Notes under the pieces: generated by a model
Told to the model about the DNA's origin: nothing
The model's input: only the letters and a program-made list of their open reading frames with translations
Databases searched by the model: none
Part shown: piece after piece, positions 54,932 through 64,000 of the stretch
How positions within the stretch are numbered: position 1 is the stretch's first letter
Layout: every line of letters starts with the position of its first letter
Source of the DNA: Rugalucina vietnamica
Taxonomy: Eukaryota; Mollusca; Bivalvia; Lucinida; Lucinidae
Assembly: GCA_964017185.1 (NCBI GenBank)
Contig: OZ024873.1
Coordinates: 52,500,760 to 52,564,759, forward strand
DNA: 64,000 nucleotides
Direction of reading: 5' to 3'
Program-made: the position numbers and the translations under genes

Positions 54932-55968
54932 TAGGGTAATTTGGGGGAATATGGACCGTTGGGGAATATGGACCACCCTGATGTTTTCTTCAAATATTTT
55001 CATCAAAACTCCTGTTTGACAAAAAGTATTAACATTTTGTTATTCCCCTGGCTATCCGTCCTAAATTATCGAAATCATTTTTTACATTCATACCCAAGCT
55101 GGTGTTTTCGGACAGGTTAAATTAATGGACCCCCATAAAACAACCTGTAAAAATCGTGTACTTAAAATGCCTTAGTTTACACTTAAGAATCAATAAAAAG
55201 ATAAAGGATATTTACATAGAACCAAGTTTCACGCTTAAAATTAACCTAATATTTCATTTAAGATGATGCAAATGGTCATTTGCTTGAGCTATTTTCCAGT
55301 GTTGGGAAAATTTCTCTATTGACATAATCGTCGTGTTTGAGGTAATATGGACCACCAATTCCCCAATGTAAATTTTCCATTTGGGGTAATATGGACCACC
55401 TTAGAATTTTGTCTCAAAATCTTTCTTAAAGTGATACACTGAACATTTGATACCACATGTCTTTAGAATTTTTAACTTTTGTGTGTTTTAAGCTATTTTT
55501 TTAAATAAATTATTTTACTAGTGAAGATTATAAGCAAAATTTACATATTTTGAAATCTGTGACATTTTTTTCCGTTTTGTAAGTTTTTCAAGGTGTTTTG
55601 ATTTTGATGCGAAATAATTTTCCAGTGAATTTGTTTCGTGAACATCTAAGTTTATTTTATGCTAATTAGACTTTTAAATAGAAGTTTACATTTTGTTTTC
55701 CTAATTCACTTATATGTTGACATCATCAGCATTTTTAGTACCCCAGTGGAGTGGTCCATATTACCCCAAACGTTTGGGACCACCTAGTGGGTGTGTTTCT
55801 CGTACTACGCAACAAAACCTAGTTTGCGGAATGAAGTAATTTTTATATTAAAATGGTTCACAGATGCCCGCCTCAAAATAGACACAGTATAAAATAATAA
55901 TGTTTTAGCCTGTGGTTGAACTGATTCGTAATGTGCATAAGCGGTCCATATTCCCCCAAATTACCCTA
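54932..55968. mobile_element. TA-flanked inverted-repeat element, 1,037 bp
   Basis: The left end TAGGGTAATTTGGGGGAATA continues TGGACCG. The right end is its perfect inverted copy (CGGTCCATATTCCCCCAAAT then TACCCTA). TA borders both sides. The ends are repeated inside in weaker form: GGAATATGGACCACC, GGTAATATGGACCACC twice, and GGTCCATATTACCCC. No transposase frame. Confidence 0.85.
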
Positions 55969-56059
55969 TGACGGTGGCCCGGGACGGTGGATGTCTATTG
56001 ATATGCATAACAACAATTACCATGCACATCGTTTATTCAAACCAAGAAATCAAACATAA

Positions 56060-58248
56060 TTAGAAGAGTCTGCCACTCCCATTTCCATCATTACATCCAC
56101 TTGTTTTAGGTGAGCAGTACTGGTCTAGCGAGCGTCCGATGGAATCCTTTATTACCGCCGCGACTCGTATGGCGTCTTGTTGAGAAATTGTGGGTGTCTT
56201 TGAGTACACGAGACTGCCCTCGTACCACCAGTTAGAGCTCATGTGACCACAGTAGTAGGCTACCATGTAGTTACCAGATGGTGAATAATCTGTAAAAATA
56301 ATACACATTTTCTTGAACAAAAATCTAAAACAAAAATCAGAAAATCAGAAAAAAAATGTTTTGCGTTAATAACGTACAATTATGCATAAACTTTGATTTG
56401 GTTCCCAGCAGGCACATGACGACATAATGACGTCAGATCGACGTCGATGCGACGTCATGACGTCACGTCGACGTTGATATGACGTCATTATGACGTCATG
56501 TGCCCGCTGCGTTATGTCTTAACGCCAACACCTTTTACAGTTATCCTTGACATTTACCACACTTTGGGAACATTTCCATTAAACTTGCCCATGCAATAAA
56601 CAGAGACTTTTTGAGCTTAAAAAAAAAAAAAAAACATGAAGATTTTCAGCTGAAAAATTTTGATATTTTTCTTATTTTTGCACAAAGCATAGATTGTGGT
56701 TACACGTTAGAACCGCATCGGCGAGGCGGTTCTAACGAGTACCCACAATTTATGTTTTGGAGCAAAAATAAAAAAAAATATGTACATGTATACCCCTGTA
56801 AACCCCAGTTTTGATATATAAAAATGGGGTATAAGGGGGTTTACATTACACGGACATGTTATCCTGTTGGTTGGTCCTCCATATATATCTACTGCGATGG
56901 TTTCCATTTCTTCTTGGTGCTTAGTTAGGTTGTAACTTTTGTTCCTGTTTATATAATTGAGCCGCCTCATGAGAAAACCAACAATATGCTTATGAAAAAA
57001 CAAAGGCGCAGATCAGCTTCGCAGTAACTGCGAAGCTGATCAACGACTTTGTTTTCGCTACTCGGAAAGGGCAATCCCTCTTAATCTGAAATTTCAAGCT
57101 TCTAGCTGTCATCTGTGTTTGTACAGCTTGGTTTGTGTCGGACCTGTTCAAAAACACATTGTTGGTTTTCCCACGAGGCTGCTCAATTATTGTAAATGAG
57201 CGCATTATCTGGGCTATCTGGGTTGACAATTGTATAAAATGCGTCCCCTTACCTAAAACATACCATTTCTCGTACATAGTGAGACCCATTTCGGATTGTG
57301 TGTTTTCCAACAATCCTCCATCGGACGGTCGCTTCTGTTCTGTTTGTTGTACTGCCAGCCTCTGGCGCACTGAGCCATTCAGCATTACTACATCATACCG
57401 CGCAGACAGAGTGTAGTTCTGGGAATTAGGGGTGGGAGAATAGGTAGATATTGCACAGTCGAAACAGTCGTAGTCAGGGTTTAGGCCGCGAACTATAAAC
57501 CATGTTCCCTCAAGCTGTGCGATCGAGAAATTCTTCAGAGCATGGGAGGGTGGTGAACATCTGAAAGTTTCAGATTTTATCTTTGGCATGTCATAATGCA
57601 CGTGCTTCAAATACACTGAAGTCCCCATTTATCTACAGTAGAATGCTTAGCACCGATGAAGTTATTGTCAGGCGGATAAAGAGGTATAACCTATGCGTTC
57701 AAATGTAACTAAAACTTCCAGGACTTATGTCTCTCGGAAAAGATAAAAAAAAACTTCCATTACTGGAAAACAAATTCGTCAAGTATTTTACATAGTTCAC
57801 GTTTCACATAAAAGGAAAGAAAAGAAAAAAAAACAAACTGAAAAGTTGTTACAAATACTATGTACCTAAAGCTCGGGTCCGGCGGTTCCAGCTCCATACA
57901 GTGGTTGTCGTCGGCCAAACACTTCATCATATCGTCAAACACCTTGTCATCGTACGTGTTCATGCATTGGTACATGCACGAGTGATTGGTCAGCCCACAC
58001 TTGGTCATACAAATCATGTTGTTTCTACAGTTGTGGTCTCGGGCGCATGCCTCTGACTCCTTACCGCAGTGTTCCATAATGCACAATACATCCGGGTTAC
58101 TCTTTGAATGTCCGGAACCGAACAAAAATTCCAAGAATGCATAAGAAACGCTGTACTGAGACCACAGTGCTATTACGAGGGCACATGCACTAATCTTCGC
58201 CTTGTTTAACACTATGAACTCCTGAAGGCATATGTCAACCCTTATCAT
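56060..58248 (-). CDS. Violaxanthin de-epoxidase-like lipocalin protein, three exons
   Basis: Exons on the minus strand: 57866-58248, 57253-57560 and 56060-56289. All junctions have GT/AG ends and keep frame (921 nt, 306 residues). Residues 20-37 are a hydrophobic signal-like stretch. Residues 56-117 hold ten cysteines spaced 5,7,6,6,4,7,4,15,7, which to my recollection is the plant violaxanthin de-epoxidase pattern with one shorter loop. Residue 118 on matches the lipocalin domain: E-P-P-D-P-S, FSIAQLEGTWFIVRGLNP with GxW, YDCFDC, EKWYVL, and in exon 3 YMVAYY, WWYEGSLVYSK and IGRSLDQYC. Plant enzymes remove epoxide oxygen from violaxanthin with ascorbate in the thylakoid lumen. The animal substrate is unknown and activity is not shown. 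AATAAA follows the stop at about 56032. Intron 2 holds three mobile elements. A further 5' exon is possible. Confidence 0.85.
56408..56510. mobile_element. 103-bp palindrome packed with TGACGTCA sites
   Basis: Ends GCAGGCACATGACG and CGTCATGTGCCCGCTGC are inverted. At least four perfect TGACGTCA and two further GACGTC words lie between. It sits in intron 2 of the de-epoxidase-like gene. Confidence 0.8.
56575..56867. mobile_element. MITE-B copy in intron 2, inverted orientation
   Basis: Left end ATTAAACTTGCCCATGCAAT, right end ACACGGACATGTTATCCTGT. Core GAACCGCATCGGCGAGGCGG. It carries a poly-A tract at 56619-56633. Confidence 0.85.
56959..57184. mobile_element. MITE-A copy in intron 2
   Basis: Ends GAGCCGCCTCATGAG and CACGAGGCTGCTC, flanked by AATT on both sides. 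It lies 69 bp from the exon 2 donor site. Confidence 0.9.
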
Positions 58249-58405
58249 TAATAGTCATTGTTCTTAGATGACATTGGCAACAAGGTGATCGGTCTTTTGT
58301 AACAATAATTTCAAGTTAGATATAATTTTGGCATATTTTGGCATAATATATACTTAGCGTCAATGAAAAGTTACTACTAAATGAGGTTCAAGTAACACTT
58401 AAAAT

Positions 58406-58639
58406 GAACCGCCTCATGACAAAACCAACAATCTGCATATGCGAAAACAAAGGCGCAGATCAGCTTCGCAGTAACTGCGAAGCTGATCAGCGCCTTTGTT
58501 TTCGCTACACGGATAGTACAATTACTCTTCTACTTAAATCCGAAATTTCAAGATTCTAGCCCTTTTCTGTGACTGTGCAGCCTGATTTGTGTCAGACCTG
58601 TACGGAAACCACATTGTTGCTTTTCCCACGAGGTGGCTC
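58406..58639. mobile_element. MITE-A copy upstream of the de-epoxidase-like gene
   Basis: Full length with AAAT on both flanks. It lies about 160 bp upstream of the proposed start codon, so it may be in the promoter or in a 5' intron. Confidence 0.9.
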
Positions 58640-59169
58640 AAATGTTTGGTACATTCTGAAAAGACAACTGCCGATACTTCAGCATTCATTTTCATGGCAT
58701 AGAATGCCATTCATTACTGCTATTGAAAACGGTGATGACCACAGCCGAAAAGATTATTCGCAGTCTTTGACAAATGTCAGTTCTGAGCTTCCATTGAAAT
58801 GTATGGGGAAATGCAAAATTCGGGTGCTACCTAAACGTAAGGTCCTCTATTCCGGCAGTTGATGTAAAAATTTAAAACAATTTGGTGGCGTTTTCACTTC
58901 GGGTGCTAGAGGCATGAGAAGACATGACGACTTGTGAAAATAGTGTTTTCTAGTTCTCAAAAATTTCGAAAATTACAAATTGCACGTGTTGCACGTGTAC
59001 CATAGTTCCAGGGCTAGTGGAACTGTAGAATGTCTCTAAATCAATTTGCTTTTGAACAGAATAATGAATGAAACTGCAATTTTTGAAAGAAATGTTATAT
59101 TTTTCAATATATCGAAATTTTAGTGGTGGTAACTGTTCATTGAAGCTGAGTGATATGTTGTACTTATTT
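58640..59169. other. No recognisable feature
   Basis: Short spacer between two MITE-A copies. The 97-codon frame at 58569-58862 starts inside the first. Confidence 0.4.
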
Positions 59170-59404
59170 GAGCCGCGACGCGAGAAAACCGGTCTTCGGG
59201 GTTTCCGACCAGGTCCGACACAAACCGGCCTGTACAAGCTCAGAAAAGAGCTAGAAGCTTGCAATTTCGGATTTAAGTAGAAGAGAAATTGTACTATCCG
59301 TGTTGCGAAAACAAAGGCGCTGATCAGCTTCGCGGTTACCGCGAAGCTGATCTTCGCCTTTGTTTTCGCCTATGCAAACATCCGGTTTTCTCACGATGCG
59401 GCTC
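59170..59404. mobile_element. MITE-A copy, inverted orientation, diverged ends
   Basis: GAGCCGCGACGCGAGAAAAC and TTTTCTCACGATGCGGCTC ends, with a perfect GATCAGCTTCGCGGTTACC palindrome. The flanks ATTT and AATT differ by one base. Confidence 0.85.
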
Positions 59405-59810
59405 AATTTTATTTTCATTCCATTAACGTTAATCTTACTTCGTGTTAGCTATGGTCGCCGGTCGGATAATAATGAAAAAAAAAAAAGCAATGCATTTCGG
59501 AATAAATGGTGCTTGTAAAAATATATTTCCATAAACAGTGGCCACTCAGCTAACATAATGACATATCTATAGTAACAACATTTTGACCATGCCGGTTTAC
59601 CTCACGTGACAAAGTTTTGTTAACACTAGAAAAAAAAAGATTCATACTTGCCTTAGACAGTGTTCGAGTGCCATGTAACGCAGGAGTTTTGTTTGCCATA
59701 ATAATCGAAATACTGAATTTTTACACATACCCCTTTGAACAGTCCTATAAACAAATGCATAGTATGCCAAGGATAAACCGACAGGTTCAATGAAATCGCA
59801 CTATATTAAG

Positions 59811-59954
<144 letters not shown>

Positions 59955-60339
59955 CCACAATACTAAAATTGACATCAAAACAAGAAATATATCGAAATAC
60001 AACAAAACTACTAAAATAATTTTATGTTTTTTAATATCATTGAGCAGAAAGAATACAGAAATTAACAGTATTTGTGTCACATGTACGTTCTACGGATTGC
60101 GCAAAGCAAAGTATTGGACCACTCAAGCCCTTGGGTATATTGCTACTTGTCGTCTCAAGATGTTGATTAATTTAGCTGCTATATTTTGACCTCAGACGCG
60201 TCAAAGGATCGAAGAGCCTACTTAGTAGCACGTGATAGGATGTTCAGATTGTAACTGTACAAATATATACTTACTGTGCGTGCAACCAAAGTGTAACGGA
60301 AAACCTGCGGCATTTCGTACTGATTTATCTTTGACGTGC

Positions 60340-61298
60340 TACGGGGGTCATTCAAGAATTAATGACAATGGATCCATATCTCGGAAAGTATAATTAAGCT
60401 CGGCTTTATTTGATATGTTACATGTGGACACATATATTATGCATTCGTGCTGAAAATTTTGTGCTTTTATCATGTCTAGATTTGACGCTATGCTAATTTG
60501 AATATGGCTCCTAAAGTGTCCATGGACGCAAAAAAAGTCAATTTTTACTTATTTTTGTAAGGGAGTAGGGTAAGTAAAACGTGTAGGATTGTTGCTTGGA
60601 CAGTCTTATCAGTGATTTTTGATGATTAATAAAAGCACTAGAGGTCAACAAGGGCAATCATAACATTTATGTCGATTTCCTGATTTGCAACACGCGTGGT
60701 TGCTAAGCAACAGCAGAACAGATAAAAATAAACCCATTCTGAGCCTAACAGTGTGTTTTAAACCAAATAATGAAACAATCAAATAAATTCCAACAGCTAG
60801 TGATGTGTTTAATCTTAAAGGTATTCCTATGGCTTCTTATCAAAAACAAAAAATAAAAAATCTGAGACTGTTATGGAACAAGTATTAGATTTTAAAAAGA
60901 CTAGCTAGATTTGATACAGTTAAATTTGAACTGGAGACGGTGCTGATTCATTTTGAAACTATGTGTACAGTGTCACTGTGATCAATACCATTGACAGTCA
61001 TGCTTACAACAACCACATATGTAATCCTCATGAAATGTTGTTAACATATCCAAGATACTGGTCTTCCATCCAGACAAGTACTAGCTTTTATGAACAGCAG
61101 TATGTCGCGTCCAAGCTCATTTACCTTGTATTCTTTGGTTGCCTAGCAACCACAGAACTGGCATGTTAGCGAACTTTTGGAGGAACCATTGAATAGCATA
61201 CATCTTCAAATTTGGTTATTAGTATATGAGAAGCACACAAGTGTTAAGAATAAAGTTTAATGGAATCATTGTCATTAATTCCTGAATGACCCTCGCTA
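60340..61298. mobile_element. TA-flanked inverted-repeat element, 959 bp
   Basis: The left end TACGGGGGTCATTCAAGAAT, with TAATGACAATGGATCC following, pairs with the right end TAGCGAGGGTCATTCAGGAA (inverted), with TTAATGACAATGATTCC. TA sits at both borders. Inside, GGTTGCTAAGCAACAG and GGTTGCCTAGCAACCACAGA are related. The 68-codon frame at 60963-61169 is not a recognisable transposase. Confidence 0.75.
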
Positions 61299-61359
61299 CA
61301 TGTACATAGAAGACTCGTCTATCTTTTGTCATGCTACTAATGAATGCACTCATTAGAAT

Positions 61360-61465
61360 AATGTGTCCATGAAAGGAATACCCCCTCAAACCCCACTTTT
61401 TATTGTAAAACTGGGGTATATTTTTTTTCTTTTAGATCGTTGGTACTCGTTAGAACCGCCTCCCA
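61360..61465. mobile_element. MITE-B left half, decayed
   Basis: ATGTCCATGAAAGGAATACC, CTCAAACCCCACTTTTTATT and TACTCGTTAGAACCGCCTCC. It ends at the palindrome centre, like 43003-43145. Confidence 0.7.
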
Positions 61466-61892
61466 TGATTACGTTTTGTAAACAATAGAAAAGGGGTACC
61501 AAGTTGTTTTATACAGTTTCCTAGTGATATGTGAAACACGTGAGCATGTCTTATTTGCCATCACAGAATCTCATCGTTGAAAACAAAGCAATTTAATGCA
61601 GTCCGATCAGCAAATGAAAATCTATGCCAAGATAAACCGGAACGGTCAAAGAAACTGCACTATATATGGTAGTAAATTTTGACCTCTAGCACGTCAAAAG
61701 CCAGGTGAGTCCATTACTTGAAGTAGCACATGAAAGGGTATACAGATCGAAAAATACAGATGCAAGTACAAGTACTTACTTACACCTTGATGTAGTTCTC
61801 CATAGAAAACTTTATTTGGAAATCGCTCATCGCGCATTCTTATAACATAGCCAGTCCACCTTAGCTGTTCTAGCTTTACTTACTCACATACT

Positions 61893-61924
61893 TATGAAAT
61901 TTATCCTGCTCATCAATGTTAAAA

Positions 61925-61926
<2 letters not shown>
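61893..61926. mobile_element. MITE-C fragment broken by an (AAGT)n run
   Basis: AATTTATCCTGCTCATCAAT plus GTTAAAATG matches the MITE-C interior and stops exactly where the tetranucleotide run begins. Confidence 0.65.
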
Positions 61927-62006
<80 letters not shown>

Positions 62007-62055
62007 CAAGCAAGCAAGCAAGTCAGTCATTCAGTCAGTCAGTCAGTCAGTATGT
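61925..62055. repeat. (AAGT)n microsatellite grading into (AAGC)n and (AGTC)n
   Basis: AAGT repeated about 20 times to 62005, then AAGC and CAGT variants to about 62055. Confidence 0.95.
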
Positions 62056-62056
62056 A

Positions 62057-62494
62057 AGTATGCAAGCTAAAAGTCTACAAGGCCGTGGTACTGCCAACCC
62101 TCTTGTATGCAGGTGAGACCTGGACAGTGTACCAGCGTCATGAAAAGAGACTTAACCATTTTCACTTAAGCTGTTTGAGAAAGCTGTTAAAATCAAGTGG
62201 CAAGACAAGATTTCAGACACGGAGGTCCTGAAGAAAGCAGGGATGCAAAGCATGTATACTGTTTTAAAGCTACCACAGCTAAGGTGGACTGGCCATGTTA
62301 TAACAATGCCCGATGGGCGACTTCCAAAGAACGTCTTCTATGGAACAAGTTTCAAGGTGGCCAGAAGAAACGCTACAAAGACACCCTCAAAGCCTCTCTG
62401 AAGGATTTCGACATACCAATGGGGTCTTGGGAACAGACTGCACAGGAGCGATCATAGAGGCGAGGTCTCATCAACAAAGGAGCAGCTCTCTATG

Positions 62495-62530
<36 letters not shown>
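62057..62530 (+). pseudogene. LINE 3' end with poly-A tail, 5' truncated
   Basis: The first frame reads VYKAVVLPTLLYAGETWTVY, RHEKRLNHFHLSCLRKLLKI, VLKKAGMQSMYTVLK, LRWTGHVITMPDGRLPKN, the thumb and C-terminal region of an RTE/L2-type RT. A frameshift near 62345 moves the continuation (QGGQKKRYKDTLKASLKDF, GSWEQTAQERS) to the 62197-62457 frame. Poly-A of about 37 bases at 62494-62530 closes it. Confidence 0.85.
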
Positions 62531-62533
<3 letters not shown>

Positions 62534-62548
62534 ATACATATCGTCCTG

Positions 62549-62790
62549 GCCTCGAGGATATAAAACTTTTTACTTGCTCAACTCAACTGGGCATGAAATT
62601 TAAACTGCTCAAAAATACTAAAATATTCCAAATAAATAGAATTTTCTGGCTGACATCATTAAAGCATGTAATTTATCCTGCTTATAAATGTTAAAATGCC
62701 AACAATTGTTGGCATTTTAACATTGATGAGCAGGATAAATTTTAGTCTCAGCTGAGCTGAGCATGAAAAAAGTTTTATCACCTCGAGGCC
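62549..62790. mobile_element. MITE-C copy, full length
   Basis: Ends CCTCGAGGATATAAAAC and GTTTTATCACCTCGAGG, single inner palindrome GCCAACAATTGTTGGC. Confidence 0.85.
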
Positions 62791-62959
62791 TGGTTTTCCT
62801 ACCCCGTGCTACTTCATGGACTTTTGACGCGCCAGATGTCAAAATCGAGTGATCTCAGTATTATATTGTCATTTATTTTCAAATACGAGGGGTGTCCGGA
62901 TAGTTTTGAGACTGTGTCTGTGTCTCAAAATCATTCATATGCTTTACAATAAAAGACAT

Positions 62960-64000
62960 ACTGTTTTATGCCCCTATCACACTACGAAACCGAACTCCAT
63001 GAATTGTCACGAATCGATAAATTTTAGGATTCGTGGAATTTCGTGATTGTTTTTTGTTTATTCGACATTGCTTACGAATCTGTTAGGACACAGACACGAT
63101 AGTGTTACGAATATTCGGCAGACTCGGCTGAATTCGGCTGCAGTCACACGAAGTGGGCAAGAATTCTTTACGATTTACAATTATCTATTGAGGATATGCT
63201 GCGGGAAGTTCAAGAATCAGTTACGAATCAGTTGCGAGTGTGACGATAACATGTGCGAAAAATAAATATTCGTAGCTGTTCTTGACAATTCGTGCGAATT
63301 TTTCTCAAGATAGTTATAAAAGTTATAATACACCTGCTTGAGATCAGTTTCAACTCAAATGAAGGACGATGGCCACTTTCTAATACTTTTATTCTTTCAG
63401 CTATGGCCCCAACACTCATTCGATGATACATGGGAAACCCTTGTTCATAAATTACAACATAACAACCCATCTCCGAGTCCCTGACTGTAGCTTTACCCCT
63501 GCAACAATTTTCACCTCTGAGGCTGGATTCTCTCAGAAGTAAAGAAGTTACTGTAGCTTCTCTTCAATGGAACTGCCTTCTGTAGCACCCTAAATGATTA
63601 CATTGCTTTTCTATGTATCTTTCTCCTGTCCTTTGGTTACCTTTTTAGTTATATTTCTGTTGTAAGATTCGTGGACTTCGTGGCGCGTTCCGTAGCAATC
63701 GGCTAACATTCGTGATATAAACTTCCATATCAAATACCATTAATCTCCAGCTTCACACAAACTCGTAGTTAAGTCGTAAGTCATTCGTGAGGCTCTTGGC
63801 TGATTCGCATATGGATGTGAATTCGTAGATAGTTCTTCCCTATTTCGTATCTGCGTCGGTGTGTATTCGCGACATTCGTAACGGATTCGATGTCAATTCG
63901 TACTTGGGTGACAAGCTCCGGAATTCCCGAAAGAGTTACGAATGCATCCGAATCAGATAAGATTCAGTCACGATGTCACGGAATGCGTTACGACATTGTT
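62960..64000. repeat. Word-dense DNA built on ACGAAT / ATTCGT
   Basis: From 62980 to about 63300 the plus strand is rich in CACGAATC, TTACGAATCAG and ACGAATATTCGG. From 63660 to the window end it is rich in the inverted forms (GATTCGTGG, CATTCGTGA, AATTCGTAG). This fits a long element with inverted subterminal words whose right end lies outside the window. The left edge may be GCCCCTATCACACTACGAA near 62970. The centre (63300-63660) is unrecognised. Confidence 0.55.

Overview
The window looks like AT-rich nuclear DNA of an animal, most probably a marine bivalve mollusc. Signs are spliced genes separated by kilobases, a large single-exon ankyrin/SOCS-box gene of a kind expanded in bivalves, tRNA-headed SINE-like repeats, LINE fragments, long microsatellites and very dense families of small hairpin-forming transposons (MITEs). 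The species was not identified; the bivalve call is inference. Most open reading frames here are shadows or repeat-derived. Only about seven loci look like real host genes.

Layout. 1-3 kb: mostly unrecognised. 4.1-41 kb: five loci of one small secreted protein family, all on the minus strand (4081-4539, 14907-15374, a split copy at 18399-18580 plus 27669-27896, 34956-35456, 40443-40907). I do not recognise the family. 6.7-10.6 kb: a decayed piece of the ribosomal DNA repeat (28S, 5.8S and ITS1-like, minus strand) interrupted by a 5'-truncated LINE and a second repeat. 18.58-27.67 kb: a 9,088-bp DNA transposon with inverted ends and a 5-bp target duplication, inserted in the coding sequence of the third secreted-protein paralog. 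It carries no visible transposase and is filled with satellite, minisatellite and nested elements. 28.9-33.5 kb: MITE arrays, a 450-550 bp tandem repeat and retroelement debris. 38-46 kb: more MITEs and a reverse-transcriptase fragment. 48.6-50.4 kb: the ankyrin/SOCS-box gene, with a 43-bp tandem repeat upstream and a 355-bp tandem repeat downstream. 56.06-58.25 kb: a three-exon minus-strand gene with the cysteine-rich domain plus lipocalin layout of violaxanthin de-epoxidase, a family known mainly from photosynthetic organisms. 60-64 kb: a TA-flanked element, an (AAGT)n run, a LINE tail and DNA dense in one short word.

Repeat families defined here. MITE-A is about 235 bp, with GAGCCGCCTC ends, a GATCAGCTTCGC palindrome and 4-bp A/T-rich target duplications. 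MITE-B is about 270 bp, with CATCAGGAAAACATG-type ends and a GGTTCTAACG palindrome, in over twenty complete or partial copies. MITE-C has GAGGTTATAAAAC ends. There is also a foldback family with AATAGATCAGCTCTAG ends, and three TA-flanked elements of 0.55-1.04 kb. Nesting is frequent and lets some insertions be ordered.

The host genes do not form an obvious pathway. The secreted-protein loci are a local tandem expansion. The de-epoxidase-like and SOCS-box genes are separate neighbours. The two strongest signals are the transposon that splits a paralog so cleanly that removing it with one target copy restores the frame, and the animal violaxanthin de-epoxidase-like gene.
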